From Rossellomorea marisflavi (lineage in GTDB: Bacteria > Bacillota > Bacilli > Bacillales > Bacillaceae_B): 64,000 nt of DNA. Position 1 is the first letter of the stretch, and each line of letters begins with the position of its first letter. Shown here piece after piece: positions 22,990 through 30,994 of the stretch. Position numbers and translations under genes: made by a program. The notes beneath the pieces were generated by a model that saw nothing but the letters and a program-made list of their open reading frames with translations, had not been told where the DNA came from and did no database searches. The stretch is taken from assembly GCF_001274775.1 (NCBI RefSeq), contig NZ_LGUE01000004.1:418163-482162 (forward strand), in the 5' to 3' direction.

Positions 22990-24399
22990 CTATCCTCTAA
23001 CCTTCAGCGCCACCCACACGGTCAGCTTACCTTCCCCACTTTCTGCCCAGATCTCCCCGTCATGAAGCTCGACGATGCGCTTGGCAATCGCAAGGCCGAG
23101 GCCGGAGCCGGCGATCTTGGTGGAGCGGGCTTCGTCCAATCGGTAGAACTGGTCGAAGAGCCGGTGCAGTTCTTCTGGGTCCACAGGGTCGGATGGATTC
23201 GAGAGACTGGTGAGCACCTGGTCCCCTTCCACTCTCATCCTGAGATTGATCGTCCCTTCCAGGCTGTACTTCTCTACGTTGGAAAGGAGGTTATCGAACA
23301 CGCGGATCATCTTCTCGATGTCCACGGTGACGAGGACGGGGTCTTCCGGTACGTCCATCTCCACGTGAAGCCCCTTCCCTTCCAGGATCGGGGTGTACTC
23401 CCCGACGAGCTGGTGCAACAAGGCAGCAAAATCGACCCGATCGGTCTGGAGTTCAACCTGGTGATGGGTGAGCTTCGTGTACTCAAACAGCTCGTCCATG
23501 AGCCCCTTCAGCTTGAGGGACAGGCGGTAGGTGGTGTCCACATACCCCTTATCCCCCGGTGACTTCTGGTCTTTCGCCAGCTGCAGATAGCCGATGATTG
23601 ACGTAAGCGGCGTCCGGAGATCATGGGACAGATTCGTGATGAGCTCACTTTTCGACTGCTCGAGCTCCCGTTCCCGCTCGAACCGGAGCCGGAGCTGATC
23701 CGTCATCCAGTTGATGTTCGCGGCGAGGGAGGACAGCTCGTCCTTCCCTTTCACCGGTATCTCATACGTCCAGTCATGATCCACGATCCGTCCGATGCCC
23801 GATTCGATCTGCTCGATGTAGCGTGTCACCGGACGCATGAAGAGCACGAACAGAACAAGGAACACCACGACCGCCAGGGAAAAGGCGAGTAAAAGCTGTT
23901 GATTGTAGGTCGTGGGATTGATTGCCTTGAGCCTTGACGGGGCCTCAATGACCACGTATCCCAAGCCTTCCTGGAACATAGCCGTGGAAATGAAGGGTGC
24001 CTGCTTCTCGTCACGCCCGCTGGAATAGTCATTACGGAGCTTCTGCTCAAGGAGCTTCGGCAGATCTTCACTGTAAAGCTTCCCCGTCCGGTACGTCACA
24101 TCCCCCTCGGCATCGGTGACGAGGAATCCCCACTCTTCGTGCTGATCCTTCACCGTTCCGATCGCTTCTTCAATCCCCTTCGAATCAGACAAGCTCACGT
24201 TTCCCGCTTCCAATGACGCCTTCCAGTCGGCCAGCACCTTCTCCACCTGATTGTTGACTCTTTCCTGCTTCCTGTAGTCTTCAAGGGGAGTGAAATAGAA
24301 CACCGTGAGGAAAAACGTCACCGTCGCCGCGGCCAGGCAGGCGATGAAGATCAGGATGAGCCTCACATTCAGGTTCAGTTTAAGGGGCAGGAACCTCAT
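22990..24399 (-). CDS. Sensor histidine kinase of a two-component system
   Basis: 469 residues. An N-terminal helix (LILIFIACLAAATVTFFLTVFYF) and a second near ~170 (LLLAFSLAVVVFLVLFVLFM) bracket an extracytoplasmic sensor of about 130 residues. A HAMP linker follows, then HisKA with the phospho-acceptor His in ITNLSHDLRTPLTSI (~255), an N-box (FDNLLSNVEKYS) and G-boxes (IAGSGLGLAIAKRIVELHDG). It probably phosphorylates the response regulator encoded directly upstream, with which it overlaps by four bases. The composition suggests the cell-envelope-sensing (VanS/WalK-like) class. The signal is unknown. Confidence 0.92.
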   Translation of the reverse strand: MRFLPLKLNLNVRLILIFIACLAAATVTFFLTVFYFTPLEDYRKQERVNNQVEKVLADWKASLEAGNVSLSDSKGIEEAIGTVKDQHEEWGFLVTDAEGDVTYRTGKLYSEDLPKLLEQKLRNDYSSGRDEKQAPFISTAMFQEGLGYVVIEAPSRLKAINPTTYNQQLLLAFSLAVVVFLVLFVLFMRPVTRYIEQIESGIGRIVDHDWTYEIPVKGKDELSSLAANINWMTDQLRLRFERERELEQSKSELITNLSHDLRTPLTSIIGYLQLAKDQKSPGDKGYVDTTYRLSLKLKGLMDELFEYTKLTHHQVELQTDRVDFAALLHQLVGEYTPILEGKGLHVEMDVPEDPVLVTVDIEKMIRVFDNLLSNVEKYSLEGTINLRMRVEGDQVLTSLSNPSDPVDPEELHRLFDQFYRLDEARSTKIAGSGLGLAIAKRIVELHDGEIWAESGEGKLTVWVALKVRG

Positions 24400-25082
24400 G
24401 CCTTATACCCCACGCCCCACACGGTCTTCACATAGAAGGGCTTCTTCGGATTCTCTTCGATTTTGTCGCGGATATTGGTGATATGCACCATCACCGTGCT
24501 GTCGGATTTAAAGAACGGTTCCTTCCACACCGCTTCATAGATCTGCTCGATGCTGAAGACCTGTCCCTGATTCCGCAGCAACAGGGATAGGATATGGAAT
24601 TCCTTCGGGGTGAGGCGCACCTCGCGACCGCCGACGGTCACTTCATTCGTCCGCTCGTTGACGGTGAGATCCCCTTTTTCAAGCAGATGGGAGGGTTCGC
24701 TGTTCCCGGAAGTCATCTTGTAGCGGCGGAGCTGGGATTTCACCCGGGCCATGAGCTCGAGGGGGTTGAACGGCTTGGTCACATAATCCTCCGCGCCGCT
24801 CGCGAGGCCATGGATCTTATCGAGATCCTCGCTCTTGGCTGACAGGAAGATGATGGGCATATCATACGACTGCCGGATCGTCATGCACGCCTCCACCCCG
24901 CTCATCCCCGGCATCATGACGTCCAGGATGATAAGGTCGACAGGGCTCTCCTCAAGCACGCCGAATGCTTCGTGGGCATCAGCCGCTTCCAGCACCCCGT
25001 ACCCTTCATTTTTCAAATAAATCGCAATCATGTTCCGGATGTCGGCTTCATCATCGACGATCAGGATAGTCGTTCCGATCAT
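24396..25082 (-). CDS. OmpR-family response regulator
   Basis: About 228 residues. The receiver domain has the acidic pair DDEAD, the phospho-acceptor Asp in DLIILDVMMPGMSG (~56), Thr/Ser in PIIFLSAKSED and Lys in DYVTKPFNP. The C-terminal winged helix contains VRLTPKEFHILSLLLRNQG and VMVHITNIRDKIEENP, with the ending KTVWGVGYKA. The ATG at 25082 is preferred; a GTG at 25091 is possible. It overlaps the kinase gene by ATGA. A methyltransferase gene lies 20 bp upstream on the same strand. Confidence 0.93.
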   Translation of the reverse strand: MIGTTILIVDDEADIRNMIAIYLKNEGYGVLEAADAHEAFGVLEESPVDLIILDVMMPGMSGVEACMTIRQSYDMPIIFLSAKSEDLDKIHGLASGAEDYVTKPFNPLELMARVKSQLRRYKMTSGNSEPSHLLEKGDLTVNERTNEVTVGGREVRLTPKEFHILSLLLRNQGQVFSIEQIYEAVWKEPFFKSDSTVMVHITNIRDKIEENPKKPFYVKTVWGVGYKA

Positions 25083-25104
25083 ATGGTCCACTCTTTTCTC
25101 TTCA

Positions 25105-25668
25105 TCATTTCATCGGCCTCGCGGCAAGCACATAGGCAGGAGGTACGTTCCACCACACCCGCTGCCATTCCATCCCTGCGAAGTATCGCTCGAACAGCGC
25201 CTTTTTCATCATGGAATACTGGAACGTGACGAACACGCCTCCAGGCGCGAGGACCTGATTGGTTACTCTTAAAATAGCGTGTGACACGGCATTTGGCAAG
25301 CTTGCGAACGGAAGCCCGGAAACGACCGCATCCAATTGCCTGATTCCACACGTCTTCATATGCACCCGCACGTCCTCTGCCGACCCGTGAATCACCACCA
25401 CATCGTCCCGCTCACCGTACCGGTCATGGAGGAGATCACAGAACTCACGATTTTCCTCGATCAGCATCAGCACGGTCCCGTCCTTTTTCCTCCGCAGGAT
25501 CTCTTCTGTGAACACACCCGTACCCGGCCCGAACTCTGCGATGCTCCTCACCTCGTCGAAGTCAATCGACTCAACCATCTGACGGGCAAGCACCTTCGAA
25601 CTCGGCAGCACGGCCCCCACCGTCCTCGGCTGTTTCACATACTCCTTCACAAACTGCAGCGCACTCAT
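25105..25668 (-). CDS. SAM-dependent methyltransferase (phospholipid N-methyltransferase / rRNA-dimethylase-like)
   Basis: 187 residues; the start is set at the second ATG (25668), six bases after GAGGAG. The AdoMet-binding motif is IAEFGPGTGVFTEEILRR, followed by LMLIEENREFCDLLHDRYG and the SGLPFASLP catalytic segment (an NPPF-like position). The N-terminal FVKEYVKQPRTVGAVLPSSKVLARQMV is typical of the PmtA-like phospholipid N-methyltransferase group. It is the first gene of the operon with the two-component system, which hints that it acts on membrane lipids under that system's control. The substrate is inferred. Confidence 0.8.
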   Translation of the reverse strand: MSALQFVKEYVKQPRTVGAVLPSSKVLARQMVESIDFDEVRSIAEFGPGTGVFTEEILRRKKDGTVLMLIEENREFCDLLHDRYGERDDVVVIHGSAEDVRVHMKTCGIRQLDAVVSGLPFASLPNAVSHAILRVTNQVLAPGGVFVTFQYSMMKKALFERYFAGMEWQRVWWNVPPAYVLAARPMK

Positions 25669-25812
25669 CATCTACTCCTCGCCCTTCTCTACTCGTTTCC
25701 ACCAGACTACCGGACGGACCTTAAGAAAAAGGACGGGGAAATCTTAAGGAAAGTTAAGATTTCCACTACTTGGATATGCTACACTCAAATCATCAACCGT
25801 TGGAGGCCACCC

Positions 25813-26274
25813 ATGTTACCAAGAAAAATCATGTCCGCATGCATATCAGGACCAATCTTTGCCATCATCCTGGCTCTCGTGAATCCGAATCCCTTTGAAG
25901 AGCCCATCACATCCCTCTGGGACTATGCCTCATCCATTACGCTCGCAACGCCAGCTTATCTTCTCTACAGCTTTCCCGTCATCTTGATTTACGGTGTCAT
26001 CACCTCGGTGATAAGCGATAAGCTGGCATCCATGGTCCGCTCAGCAACCAATCGGTATGAGACAGTCCTATCATGCGTGCTCCATCTTCTATTCGGACTC
26101 GTACTCCTCCCATATTCACTGGGAGCCGCCCTGTTATTCTTCCTCATCGACCGCAGGCTCCAAGCACAAAACCGGACATTCAAACCGATTCACGCTTTAA
26201 AAAGCCTGATCCTCCCCCCGGCACTGTACACCTTCTGTTTGGGATTGGTGTACATTCAGGGGGTTTTGGCATAA
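25813..26274 (+). CDS. Integral membrane protein
   Basis: The true start is the ATG at 25813 after TTGGAGG; the frame extends far upstream but only as antisense of other genes. It has 153 residues with four membrane helices: MSACISGPIFAIILALV, ATPAYLLYSFPVILIYGVITSVI, VLHLLFGLVLLPYSLGAALLFFLI and LILPPALYTFCLGLVYIQGVLA. A conserved pattern DYASSITLATPAYLLYSFPV is seen but matches no family I can name. A perfect hairpin follows. Confidence 0.65.
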   Translation: MLPRKIMSACISGPIFAIILALVNPNPFEEPITSLWDYASSITLATPAYLLYSFPVILIYGVITSVISDKLASMVRSATNRYETVLSCVLHLLFGLVLLPYSLGAALLFFLIDRRLQAQNRTFKPIHALKSLILPPALYTFCLGLVYIQGVLA

Positions 26275-26275
26275 A

Positions 26276-26312
26276 AAATGAAGCATGGGAACTGTTCCCA
26301 TGCTTCATTTTA
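26276..26312. terminator. Bidirectional terminator
   Basis: AAATGAAGCATGGGAA / TTCCCATGCTTCATTT with loop CTG, between convergent membrane genes. Confidence 0.85.
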
Positions 26313-26555
26313 TGATTTCTTCCTATAAAGAGAGGAACCTATCAGTCCGATGCCCACTACCGCCAAGATGATTGAAAGGATCGCCGGAACAATTCCCACC
26401 TTCCAAAATGCCGTTCCGAATAAACCGTAGCGCGAATCCCAACCAAATCCTTCTTGACTAAGAACCGTGGAATAAATCGCTGCGGTAATCAGCGTCAATC
26501 CGTATAAAATGGCACTGGATAAGATCAGCACCAACCCTGTCGCAAGTTTCTTCAT
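26310..26555 (-). CDS. Small two-helix membrane protein
   Basis: 81 residues if started at the ATG at 26555, which is spaced correctly from GGGGGAA; the frame is open further upstream but only through a palindromic repeat. It has an N-terminal helix (LATGLVLILSSAILYGLTLITAAIY) and a C-terminal helix (VGIVPAILSIILAVVGIGLIGSSLY) ending in RKKS. Function unknown. Confidence 0.6.
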   Translation of the reverse strand: MKKLATGLVLILSSAILYGLTLITAAIYSTVLSQEGFGWDSRYGLFGTAFWKVGIVPAILSIILAVVGIGLIGSSLYRKKS

Positions 26556-26587
26556 GAACATTTCCCCCGATGTCTGATTTTGGACGT

Positions 26588-26649
26588 CGCATGGGGACGG
26601 TTCCCATGCGTCACTATTTTGACACACAGGAACCGTCCCCACACGTCAT
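26588..26649. repeat. GGGGACGGTTCC palindromic element, copy 1
   Basis: The arms GGGGACGGTTCC (26593-26604) and GGAACCGTCCCC (26629-26640) are exact complements around a loop containing TGCGTCAC...GACACA. The element lies between two small reverse-strand genes and abuts the stop codon of the one at 26646. Confidence 0.85.
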
Positions 26650-26852
26650 GCATAAAACCCAATGGCATTCAAGATCGCGACCCCGCCCACCGTCACCAGG
26701 ATGCCCGTCAACGCCGCAACGAAGGCCGACCTCATCTTCCTCGTATCCCACCATACCGTCACTCCGACGATGACCGTGAAGATCAGCCCGAAAAAAATTG
26801 ACGCCATAGGATTCGTCGGCGTCAGCCAGTCATACCAGGATAGAAAGTCCAT
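26646..26852 (-). CDS. Small two-helix membrane protein
   Basis: 68 residues from the ATG at 26852, eight bases after GGAGGTGA, the best ribosome site available. The hydrophobic segments are SIFFGLIFTVIVGVTVWW and FVAALTGILVTVGGVAILNAIGFYA, joined by a short DTRKMRS loop. The stop codon lies at the edge of a palindromic repeat. No family recognised. Confidence 0.6.
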   Translation of the reverse strand: MDFLSWYDWLTPTNPMASIFFGLIFTVIVGVTVWWDTRKMRSAFVAALTGILVTVGGVAILNAIGFYA

Positions 26853-26924
26853 ATCACTCACCTCCACTCCAGAAACACCTTACATATATAATTCCACATT
26901 AAGAAAATAATTCCTTTTCGGAGA

Positions 26925-26984
26925 ATGGGGACGGTTCCGACGCGTCACTTTTTTGACGCATAGGAACCGTCCCCATGCGACACT
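26925..26984. repeat. GGGGACGGTTCC palindromic element, copy 2
   Basis: GGGGACGGTTCC (26927-26938) and GGAACCGTCCCC (26963-26974), with GACGCGTCAC and TTGACGCA inside the loop. It lies directly 3' of the acetyltransferase gene at 26990. Confidence 0.85.
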
Positions 26985-26989
26985 TCACC

Positions 26990-27856
26990 TCAAGCCTGCG
27001 CCGTCAACGGATGCTTCACCCCATCGGGGATCCCTTCCCCGCTCTTCATGGGCAGGACGAATAGCACGTCATCCCCGTGGAATGCATCTGTCTGCATCCC
27101 TTCCGTCTCCTCCGGTGTGAAGTGAAAGACGATCTGCCTTGTATCACCGTCTGCAAGCTTTTCGGCAATCTTTCTGACATCCACGTTTTCGCGGCATGCG
27201 ACATCAAACAAATCAATCCGCTCCCCGTCACGCTGGAACATCACCACCGCATCTTCTTCCTCGAGATAATAGAGGTTATCCGGGAAGGCATAGAGCGCAT
27301 AGAACATGAACAGCTCACCTGTGTTCTTCGTCCCGAAGCGATTGGATACCGGCAGCCTGTCCCTGGCGATCCCGTATGCAAGATTGCGATCTGCTTCCTC
27401 CTTAATATCAAGCTTCCTCGCGTTCATTTTACCGGCGGTGCCTGGCACCATGCTGAACAGCGTTTCTTGCTGCGCCTGGAATCCGAACTTCGGATAAAAC
27501 TCCAAGACGTTTTGGTTGGCAAACAGATAGACGAAGTCGACCTGATCCCGGTATTCCGCCAGCACGCTCTTTAGGAGATCCGTCGATAAACCGCGATTCC
27601 GGTAGTCGGGATGGGTCATGACGGTCCCGATCTGGATCGCCTTCTTTTCTTCTCCTTTTATAGTAAAGTCGATCAGGTTCACCGACACGTTGGCGATGAC
27701 CCGGTCCCCTTCGATGAAGGAAAAGGGCACGTATTTCTCTGTCCAGTATCCCCTCTCATGCCACTGTCCGAAATGGATGCCGAATGTATCTTCGGCAAGC
27801 TGGTTGAAGCTGTCACGTAAGTTCTTATTTTCTCGAACGTTCTTACTGAGTTCCAC
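26990..27856 (-). CDS. GNAT-family acetyltransferase, two-domain
   Basis: About 288 residues. The start is probably the GTG at 27856, because AAAGGGG is well placed for it; the ATG at 27862 is nearly on top of that site. The N-terminal GNAT domain is clear: IQIGTVMTHPDYRNRGLSTDLLKSVL (motif A, acetyl-CoA pyrophosphate loop RNRGLS) and FYPKFGFQA. The C-terminal ~130 residues form a second, Eis/sterol-carrier-like or degenerate GNAT domain. The substrate is unknown. It stands between two small-gene neighbours and a palindromic element. Confidence 0.82.
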   Translation of the reverse strand: MELSKNVRENKNLRDSFNQLAEDTFGIHFGQWHERGYWTEKYVPFSFIEGDRVIANVSVNLIDFTIKGEEKKAIQIGTVMTHPDYRNRGLSTDLLKSVLAEYRDQVDFVYLFANQNVLEFYPKFGFQAQQETLFSMVPGTAGKMNARKLDIKEEADRNLAYGIARDRLPVSNRFGTKNTGELFMFYALYAFPDNLYYLEEEDAVVMFQRDGERIDLFDVACRENVDVRKIAEKLADGDTRQIVFHFTPEETEGMQTDAFHGDDVLFVLPMKSGEGIPDGVKHPLTAQA

Positions 27857-27970
27857 ACACATTCCCCTTTGCTTTATCGTTTTTACCTAACGCTGCTACC
27901 CATTCCCACCCCCGGTGAATTCGCATCTCCTTTTCCCTTATGTTACCATTTCAATAGGAGGTGACATCAG

Positions 27971-28255
27971 ATGCAATTCGTTGAAACGGCCCTCTTGTTC
28001 CTGGTCGTCTTCGCAACGTTTTATTCGTGCCTGAAACTATTCAACGACCTTCCGCCAAGTGAAAAAGCACAGAATGCCTTGGCAGTCCTGCCTTCCTTCA
28101 CCGGAATCCTGGCATTCCTGCTCCTGACGTTTGTCGAGCCGCCCTCTGATCCATTATTTGGACTTTTGACTGCCAACCTGTTTCCCACGGTCATGGTCGC
28201 CATCACCCTTGGTCTACTGATCCGGCTGAAAACCATCCGGGAACAGGATGCATGA
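27971..28255 (+). CDS. Small integral membrane protein
   Basis: 94 residues from an ATG after AGGAGGTGACATCAG. Three hydrophobic segments are seen: FVETALLFLVVFATFYSCLKLF, NALAVLPSFTGILAFLLLTFV and LLTANLFPTVMVAITLGLLIRL. It has a divergent relationship with the acetyltransferase gene and a good terminator immediately downstream, so it is monocistronic. Unknown function. Confidence 0.7.
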   Translation: MQFVETALLFLVVFATFYSCLKLFNDLPPSEKAQNALAVLPSFTGILAFLLLTFVEPPSDPLFGLLTANLFPTVMVAITLGLLIRLKTIREQDA

Positions 28256-28259
28256 ACGC

Positions 28260-28283
28260 AGGCTGCTGTGAGGCAGCCTTTTT
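28260..28283 (+). terminator. Rho-independent terminator
   Basis: AGGCTGC / GCAGCCT with TGTGAG loop and TTTTT tail, four bases after the stop at 28255. Confidence 0.8.
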
Positions 28284-28289
28284 GATGTG

Positions 28290-28871
28290 TCAGACTTCTA
28301 TTTCCTCTTTGACCCATCCCCCATCTTTTAAAAAGTCGGCTCTGGATAGCGTTTCTTTTCTCAAGCGTTCCCGGTACGCTGTGATCGTCCCATCATGGGA
28401 TACGACGTATACATGACGGGCTCCCTGATCCTCAGCCCATCTCAAAAAGACGTCCACCCATTTCGCAAACTTGTCTGAGGGCATGGTATTGATTCCGGAC
28501 GTCCATATATCCTGTCCCATCCCGGACTCCACTTCGAATTCCGGGAACTCTTCCCTGATGACTTGCCTGTCCAACATCAGGTCGCATGGCAAGGTCACCG
28601 CCCCCGGTTTCTGCGGGAACCTCCTGGGAGACACCAGCGGATGGACGACCCGCCGGCAACCCGATTCCCCGGCAACCAGGCTGGCCGTTTGCAACGTCCT
28701 TCGCGTAGGGCTCGCCACCACCAGGTCATCCTTCGTCACCGTGAAGACCATCGCAAGACCCCTCGCCTGCTCTTTCCCCGCTTCCGTCAACGACGGATCT
28801 TCCATTTGCAAGCTTCCCGGCACATCGAGCGTATGCTCACCCTGTCCGTGCCGGATGAATGTGATTTCCAT
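28290..28871 (-). CDS. Histidine phosphatase (phosphoglycerate-mutase-like) family protein
   Basis: 193 residues. The catalytic RHG lies at the start (MEITFIRHGQGEHT) and the second catalytic His in YVVSHDGTITAYRERL (~155). The family arginine is in VASPTRRTLQTASLV. Such proteins dephosphorylate small molecules or proteins through a phosphohistidine. No pathway partner is adjacent. The gene is preceded by a palindromic element. Confidence 0.85.
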   Translation of the reverse strand: MEITFIRHGQGEHTLDVPGSLQMEDPSLTEAGKEQARGLAMVFTVTKDDLVVASPTRRTLQTASLVAGESGCRRVVHPLVSPRRFPQKPGAVTLPCDLMLDRQVIREEFPEFEVESGMGQDIWTSGINTMPSDKFAKWVDVFLRWAEDQGARHVYVVSHDGTITAYRERLRKETLSRADFLKDGGWVKEEIEV

Positions 28872-28889
28872 CGTCTACCCCTTCCTGTG

Positions 28890-28949
28890 GCGCATGGGGA
28901 CGGTTCCCATGCGTCATGTAAGTGACGAACGGGAACCGTCCCCATGCAC
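28890..28949. repeat. GGGGACGGTTCC palindromic element, copy 3, inside a coding 3' end
   Basis: GGGGACGGTTCC (28896-28907) and GGAACCGTCCCC (28932-28943). The element encodes the last eleven residues (VHGDGSRSSLT) and the stop codon of the GNAT gene at 28914-29345. Confidence 0.85.
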
Positions 28950-29345
28950 CATTTCCATGATCACATATGATTTGCCGCCTTTGGTGAAGCGGCGGTCGGT
29001 TTCACGCAGACCGAAACGGGTATAGTAGCCGGCTTTCTCGGTGCGTGCGTTGCACCAGATCCGGCGGATGCCCCTGGTTTTCAGTTCCTTGAGAACATGT
29101 TCAAGCAGGCGGCTTCCGTACCCCTTTCCCTGCTCCCCTTCAAGGGTGGCGAACTTCCGGAACTGGCACTCGCTGTCTTCGATGAAGAGGGAGATGACAG
29201 ACTTCAACTCGTCTTCATGAAAGAGTCCATAGTGAAGAGCCGTATCGTCACCTTGGAGCTTGATATAGTCATAGGGTTTGTCCGGCCACATGACGGCGTG
29301 GCGGAGACCCCAGGCTTGAATTTGCGTAATTTGTTTGATTAACAT
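28914..29345 (-). CDS. GNAT-family acetyltransferase with repeat-derived C-terminus
   Basis: 143 residues, a single GNAT domain with motif A in FRKFATLEGEQGKGYGSRLLEHVL (Q-G-K-G-Y-G loop) and AGYYTRFGLRETDRRF near the end. It resembles small Bacillus YjdJ/YitI-like acetyltransferases in size, but the substrate is not known. The natural C-terminus seems to end at KSYVIMEM; the following VHGDGSRSSLT is read from an inserted GGGGACGGTTCC element, which also supplies the stop. It starts with an ATG after GGAGATAGG. Confidence 0.82.
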   Translation of the reverse strand: MLIKQITQIQAWGLRHAVMWPDKPYDYIKLQGDDTALHYGLFHEDELKSVISLFIEDSECQFRKFATLEGEQGKGYGSRLLEHVLKELKTRGIRRIWCNARTEKAGYYTRFGLRETDRRFTKGGKSYVIMEMVHGDGSRSSLT

Positions 29346-29349
29346 GTTC

Positions 29350-29535
29350 CTATCTCCTCTTGGATGACCGTTTGATGGTAAAGAAGTTCGAACCGATGGC
29401 TAGGACCACACCCACGACCAGCCCCACCTTCCAGTAGACCGACCCATTCAGCTCTGTAAACAAAAAGCATCTGAGTACGATAAGGATGAACCCTGTCGTA
29501 AAAAGGATTTTCCCTGGCATGGTGAATCTCTTCAA
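29350..29535 (-). CDS. Small two-helix membrane protein
   Basis: 61 residues if started at the TTG at 29535, seven bases after GGGGGTGG; earlier GTG and TTG codons are possible. It has hydrophobic helices ILFTTGFILIVLRCFLF and YWKVGLVVGVVLAIGSNFFTI and a basic C-terminus KRSSKRR. It is four bases upstream of the GNAT gene on the same strand, so they form an operon. Function unknown. Confidence 0.5.
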   Translation of the reverse strand: MKRFTMPGKILFTTGFILIVLRCFLFTELNGSVYWKVGLVVGVVLAIGSNFFTIKRSSKRR

Positions 29536-29613
29536 CACGACGCCACCCCCTTTTTTCAAAATACTCCCCTACAACCTTACCATATTTTCACAGATATTCC
29601 CCTTTAAATTCCC

Positions 29614-29649
29614 ATTAAAAAAAGACACTTACGCTTCCGCAAGTGTCCC
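29614..29649 (-). terminator. Terminator of the YolD-like gene
   Basis: On the reverse strand GACACTTGCG...CGTAAGTGTC pairs with one mismatch and is followed by seven T. Confidence 0.8.
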
Positions 29650-29656
29650 TCCGTTT

Positions 29657-29995
29657 TCACTCCACTACATCCACCGAAATCAGGTCCTCCACGCGTACCC
29701 GGACGAACCCCTCATCACCGCACTCGATCATCAGATTCCGGTCCCGTTCATTCAGATAATGAATTGTACCTGTCTTCATTTCACATTTTCCTTTCAATTC
29801 ATTCCATATCTTCATCCGCAGGAGAAGGTGGTACTCCATGGCATAGCGGATCCGCTCCTCCATCTCGCTCAAGGCGAAGATGTCGACTTCTGGTTTCGTA
29901 TCGCGTTCGAATTCCTCCCATATATCCCTCAGTTCCTTGACGTGCTCCGGGAGCATGAGCGACGTCCATTTGATTTTCCCTCTGTCTCTTATCAT
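29657..29995 (-). CDS. YolD-like protein
   Basis: 112 residues from the ATG at 29995 after AGAGGTGA. The YolD-like signature is at the N-terminus (MIRDRGKIKWTSLMLPEHVKELRDIWEE). The C-terminal beta part is GTIHYLNERDRNLMIECGDEGFVRVRVEDLISVDVVE. YolD-like proteins are small and often encoded with a UvrX/YqjW-type Y-family polymerase (SOS functions), but no polymerase gene is nearby here. It ends at a strong terminator and appears to be monocistronic. No LexA box was identified by eye. Confidence 0.82.
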   Translation of the reverse strand: MIRDRGKIKWTSLMLPEHVKELRDIWEEFERDTKPEVDIFALSEMEERIRYAMEYHLLLRMKIWNELKGKCEMKTGTIHYLNERDRNLMIECGDEGFVRVRVEDLISVDVVE

Positions 29996-30092
29996 TTCAA
30001 TCACCTCTGCCCGTTATTATAACCGAACATTTGTTCGTTTATAAAATGAGACGTATTGAGACAGAAGGCTTATCCGCTGCCAATTTTTGTTT

Positions 30093-30197
30093 TTAACGAA
30101 CGAGCAATTTATATACCAGCTTAATTCCAAATGTGACTAAACCAATGCCAACAACAAAAGCTAGAGCCAATAATCCGAAGAAATATAAACCTTCCAT
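30093..30197 (-). CDS. 34-residue single-helix membrane protein
   Basis: A short gene with GGGAGG seven bases before its ATG. The product begins MEGLYFFGLLALAFVVGIGL, a membrane helix, and ends with basic residues around KLVYKLLVR. A second 34-residue protein of the same layout is encoded at 34817-34921 (shared GLV-x3-(I/V)K pattern). Both sit alone on the reverse strand, away from larger genes. Function unknown; a role as a membrane-active or regulatory peptide is possible. Confidence 0.6.
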   Translation of the reverse strand: MEGLYFFGLLALAFVVGIGLVTFGIKLVYKLLVR

Positions 30198-30492
30198 AAA
30201 TACCCTCCCATTCATTTGGCTTCTTATACCTGGATCGTAACATAAGTGGAGGTTGATCTTAACGGGAGAATTTGACTATTTACTTCATCTGCAACTTTCT
30301 GTGGTGGTCCATTTAGAATAGGGGTCATTCAAAAAGCATCCCTTGCAGCAGAAACAAGCGGCTGATATGACACTTTTTTATGATTGGGGGGGCTCCCCGC
30401 TTCCTCCACCAATAGTCTCATGCCCACCCGGCCTTTTGCCCGTCGTATCCAACCGTTCGTCAAGGTACAGTATAGAAAAGGAGGTCATGACC
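30198..30492. other. Gap with no recognisable gene
   Basis: About 295 bp between the 34-residue gene and the VOC gene. It contains a TTGACT and a C-rich stretch, but I see no convincing promoter pair, RNA or repeat. Confidence 0.4.
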
Positions 30493-30945
30493 ATGATCAA
30501 AGGATTATACGAAGCCCATCTTCCCGTAAGCAACGTGGACCGCTCCATTGCCTTCTACCAGGGACTCGGGCTGGAACTGTCCCACCGCGCAGGGGACGGG
30601 CTTGCGTTCATATGGATTGAGAAAGAAATAAGCTGGATCGGGCTATGGGAAACGGATTGCGTTGAACTCGCGTATCACCCTTCCATCCGCCATATCGCCT
30701 TCCACGTATCACTGGAGGAATTGAAGCAGTCCGTCCCCTGGCTGATCGAGCGCGGATGCACCCCCCGAAAAGCATTTGGATTTGAACCTGTGGAACCGTT
30801 CGTCATGGCCCACAACGGGATGGCCCACGCAAAAATCCACTTCCCCGATCCCGATGGAAACAGCCTAGAGCTGATCTGCCCTCTTGAAAACCGGGGGGAT
30901 GTGACCGGGATGATGTACTTGAGTGAGTGGGAAGCAAGGCACTGA
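30493..30945 (+). CDS. VOC-superfamily (glyoxalase-fold) protein
   Basis: 150 residues from the ATG at 30493, eight bases after AAAAGGAGG; the frame is open upstream without support. It has the glyoxalase-type layout: GLYEAHLPVSNVDRSIAFYQ at the start with a metal-ligand His, IRHIAFHVSLEEL in the middle and KIHFPDPDGNSLELICP with the terminal Glu. Metal ligands of the two half-domains are thus present (His, His, Glu). Substrate unknown. The stop is followed within 10 bp by a half palindromic element. Confidence 0.82.
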   Translation: MIKGLYEAHLPVSNVDRSIAFYQGLGLELSHRAGDGLAFIWIEKEISWIGLWETDCVELAYHPSIRHIAFHVSLEELKQSVPWLIERGCTPRKAFGFEPVEPFVMAHNGMAHAKIHFPDPDGNSLELICPLENRGDVTGMMYLSEWEARH

Positions 30946-30950
30946 GTGGC

Positions 30951-30975
30951 GCATGGGGACGGACCCCTTGCACCA
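30951..30975. repeat. GGGGACGG half element, copy 4
   Basis: GCATGGGGACGGACCCCTTG at 30951-30970 matches one arm of the GGGGACGGTTCC element, with ACCCC replacing TTCC. The second arm is missing. It lies right after the VOC stop codon. Confidence 0.6.
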
Positions 30976-30994
30976 TCAGGACAGGATTTCCCCA

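Noticed and set aside
25336..25812. Long N-terminal extension of the membrane protein at 25813
   Set aside because: It is antisense to the methyltransferase gene; the internal ATG has the ribosome site.
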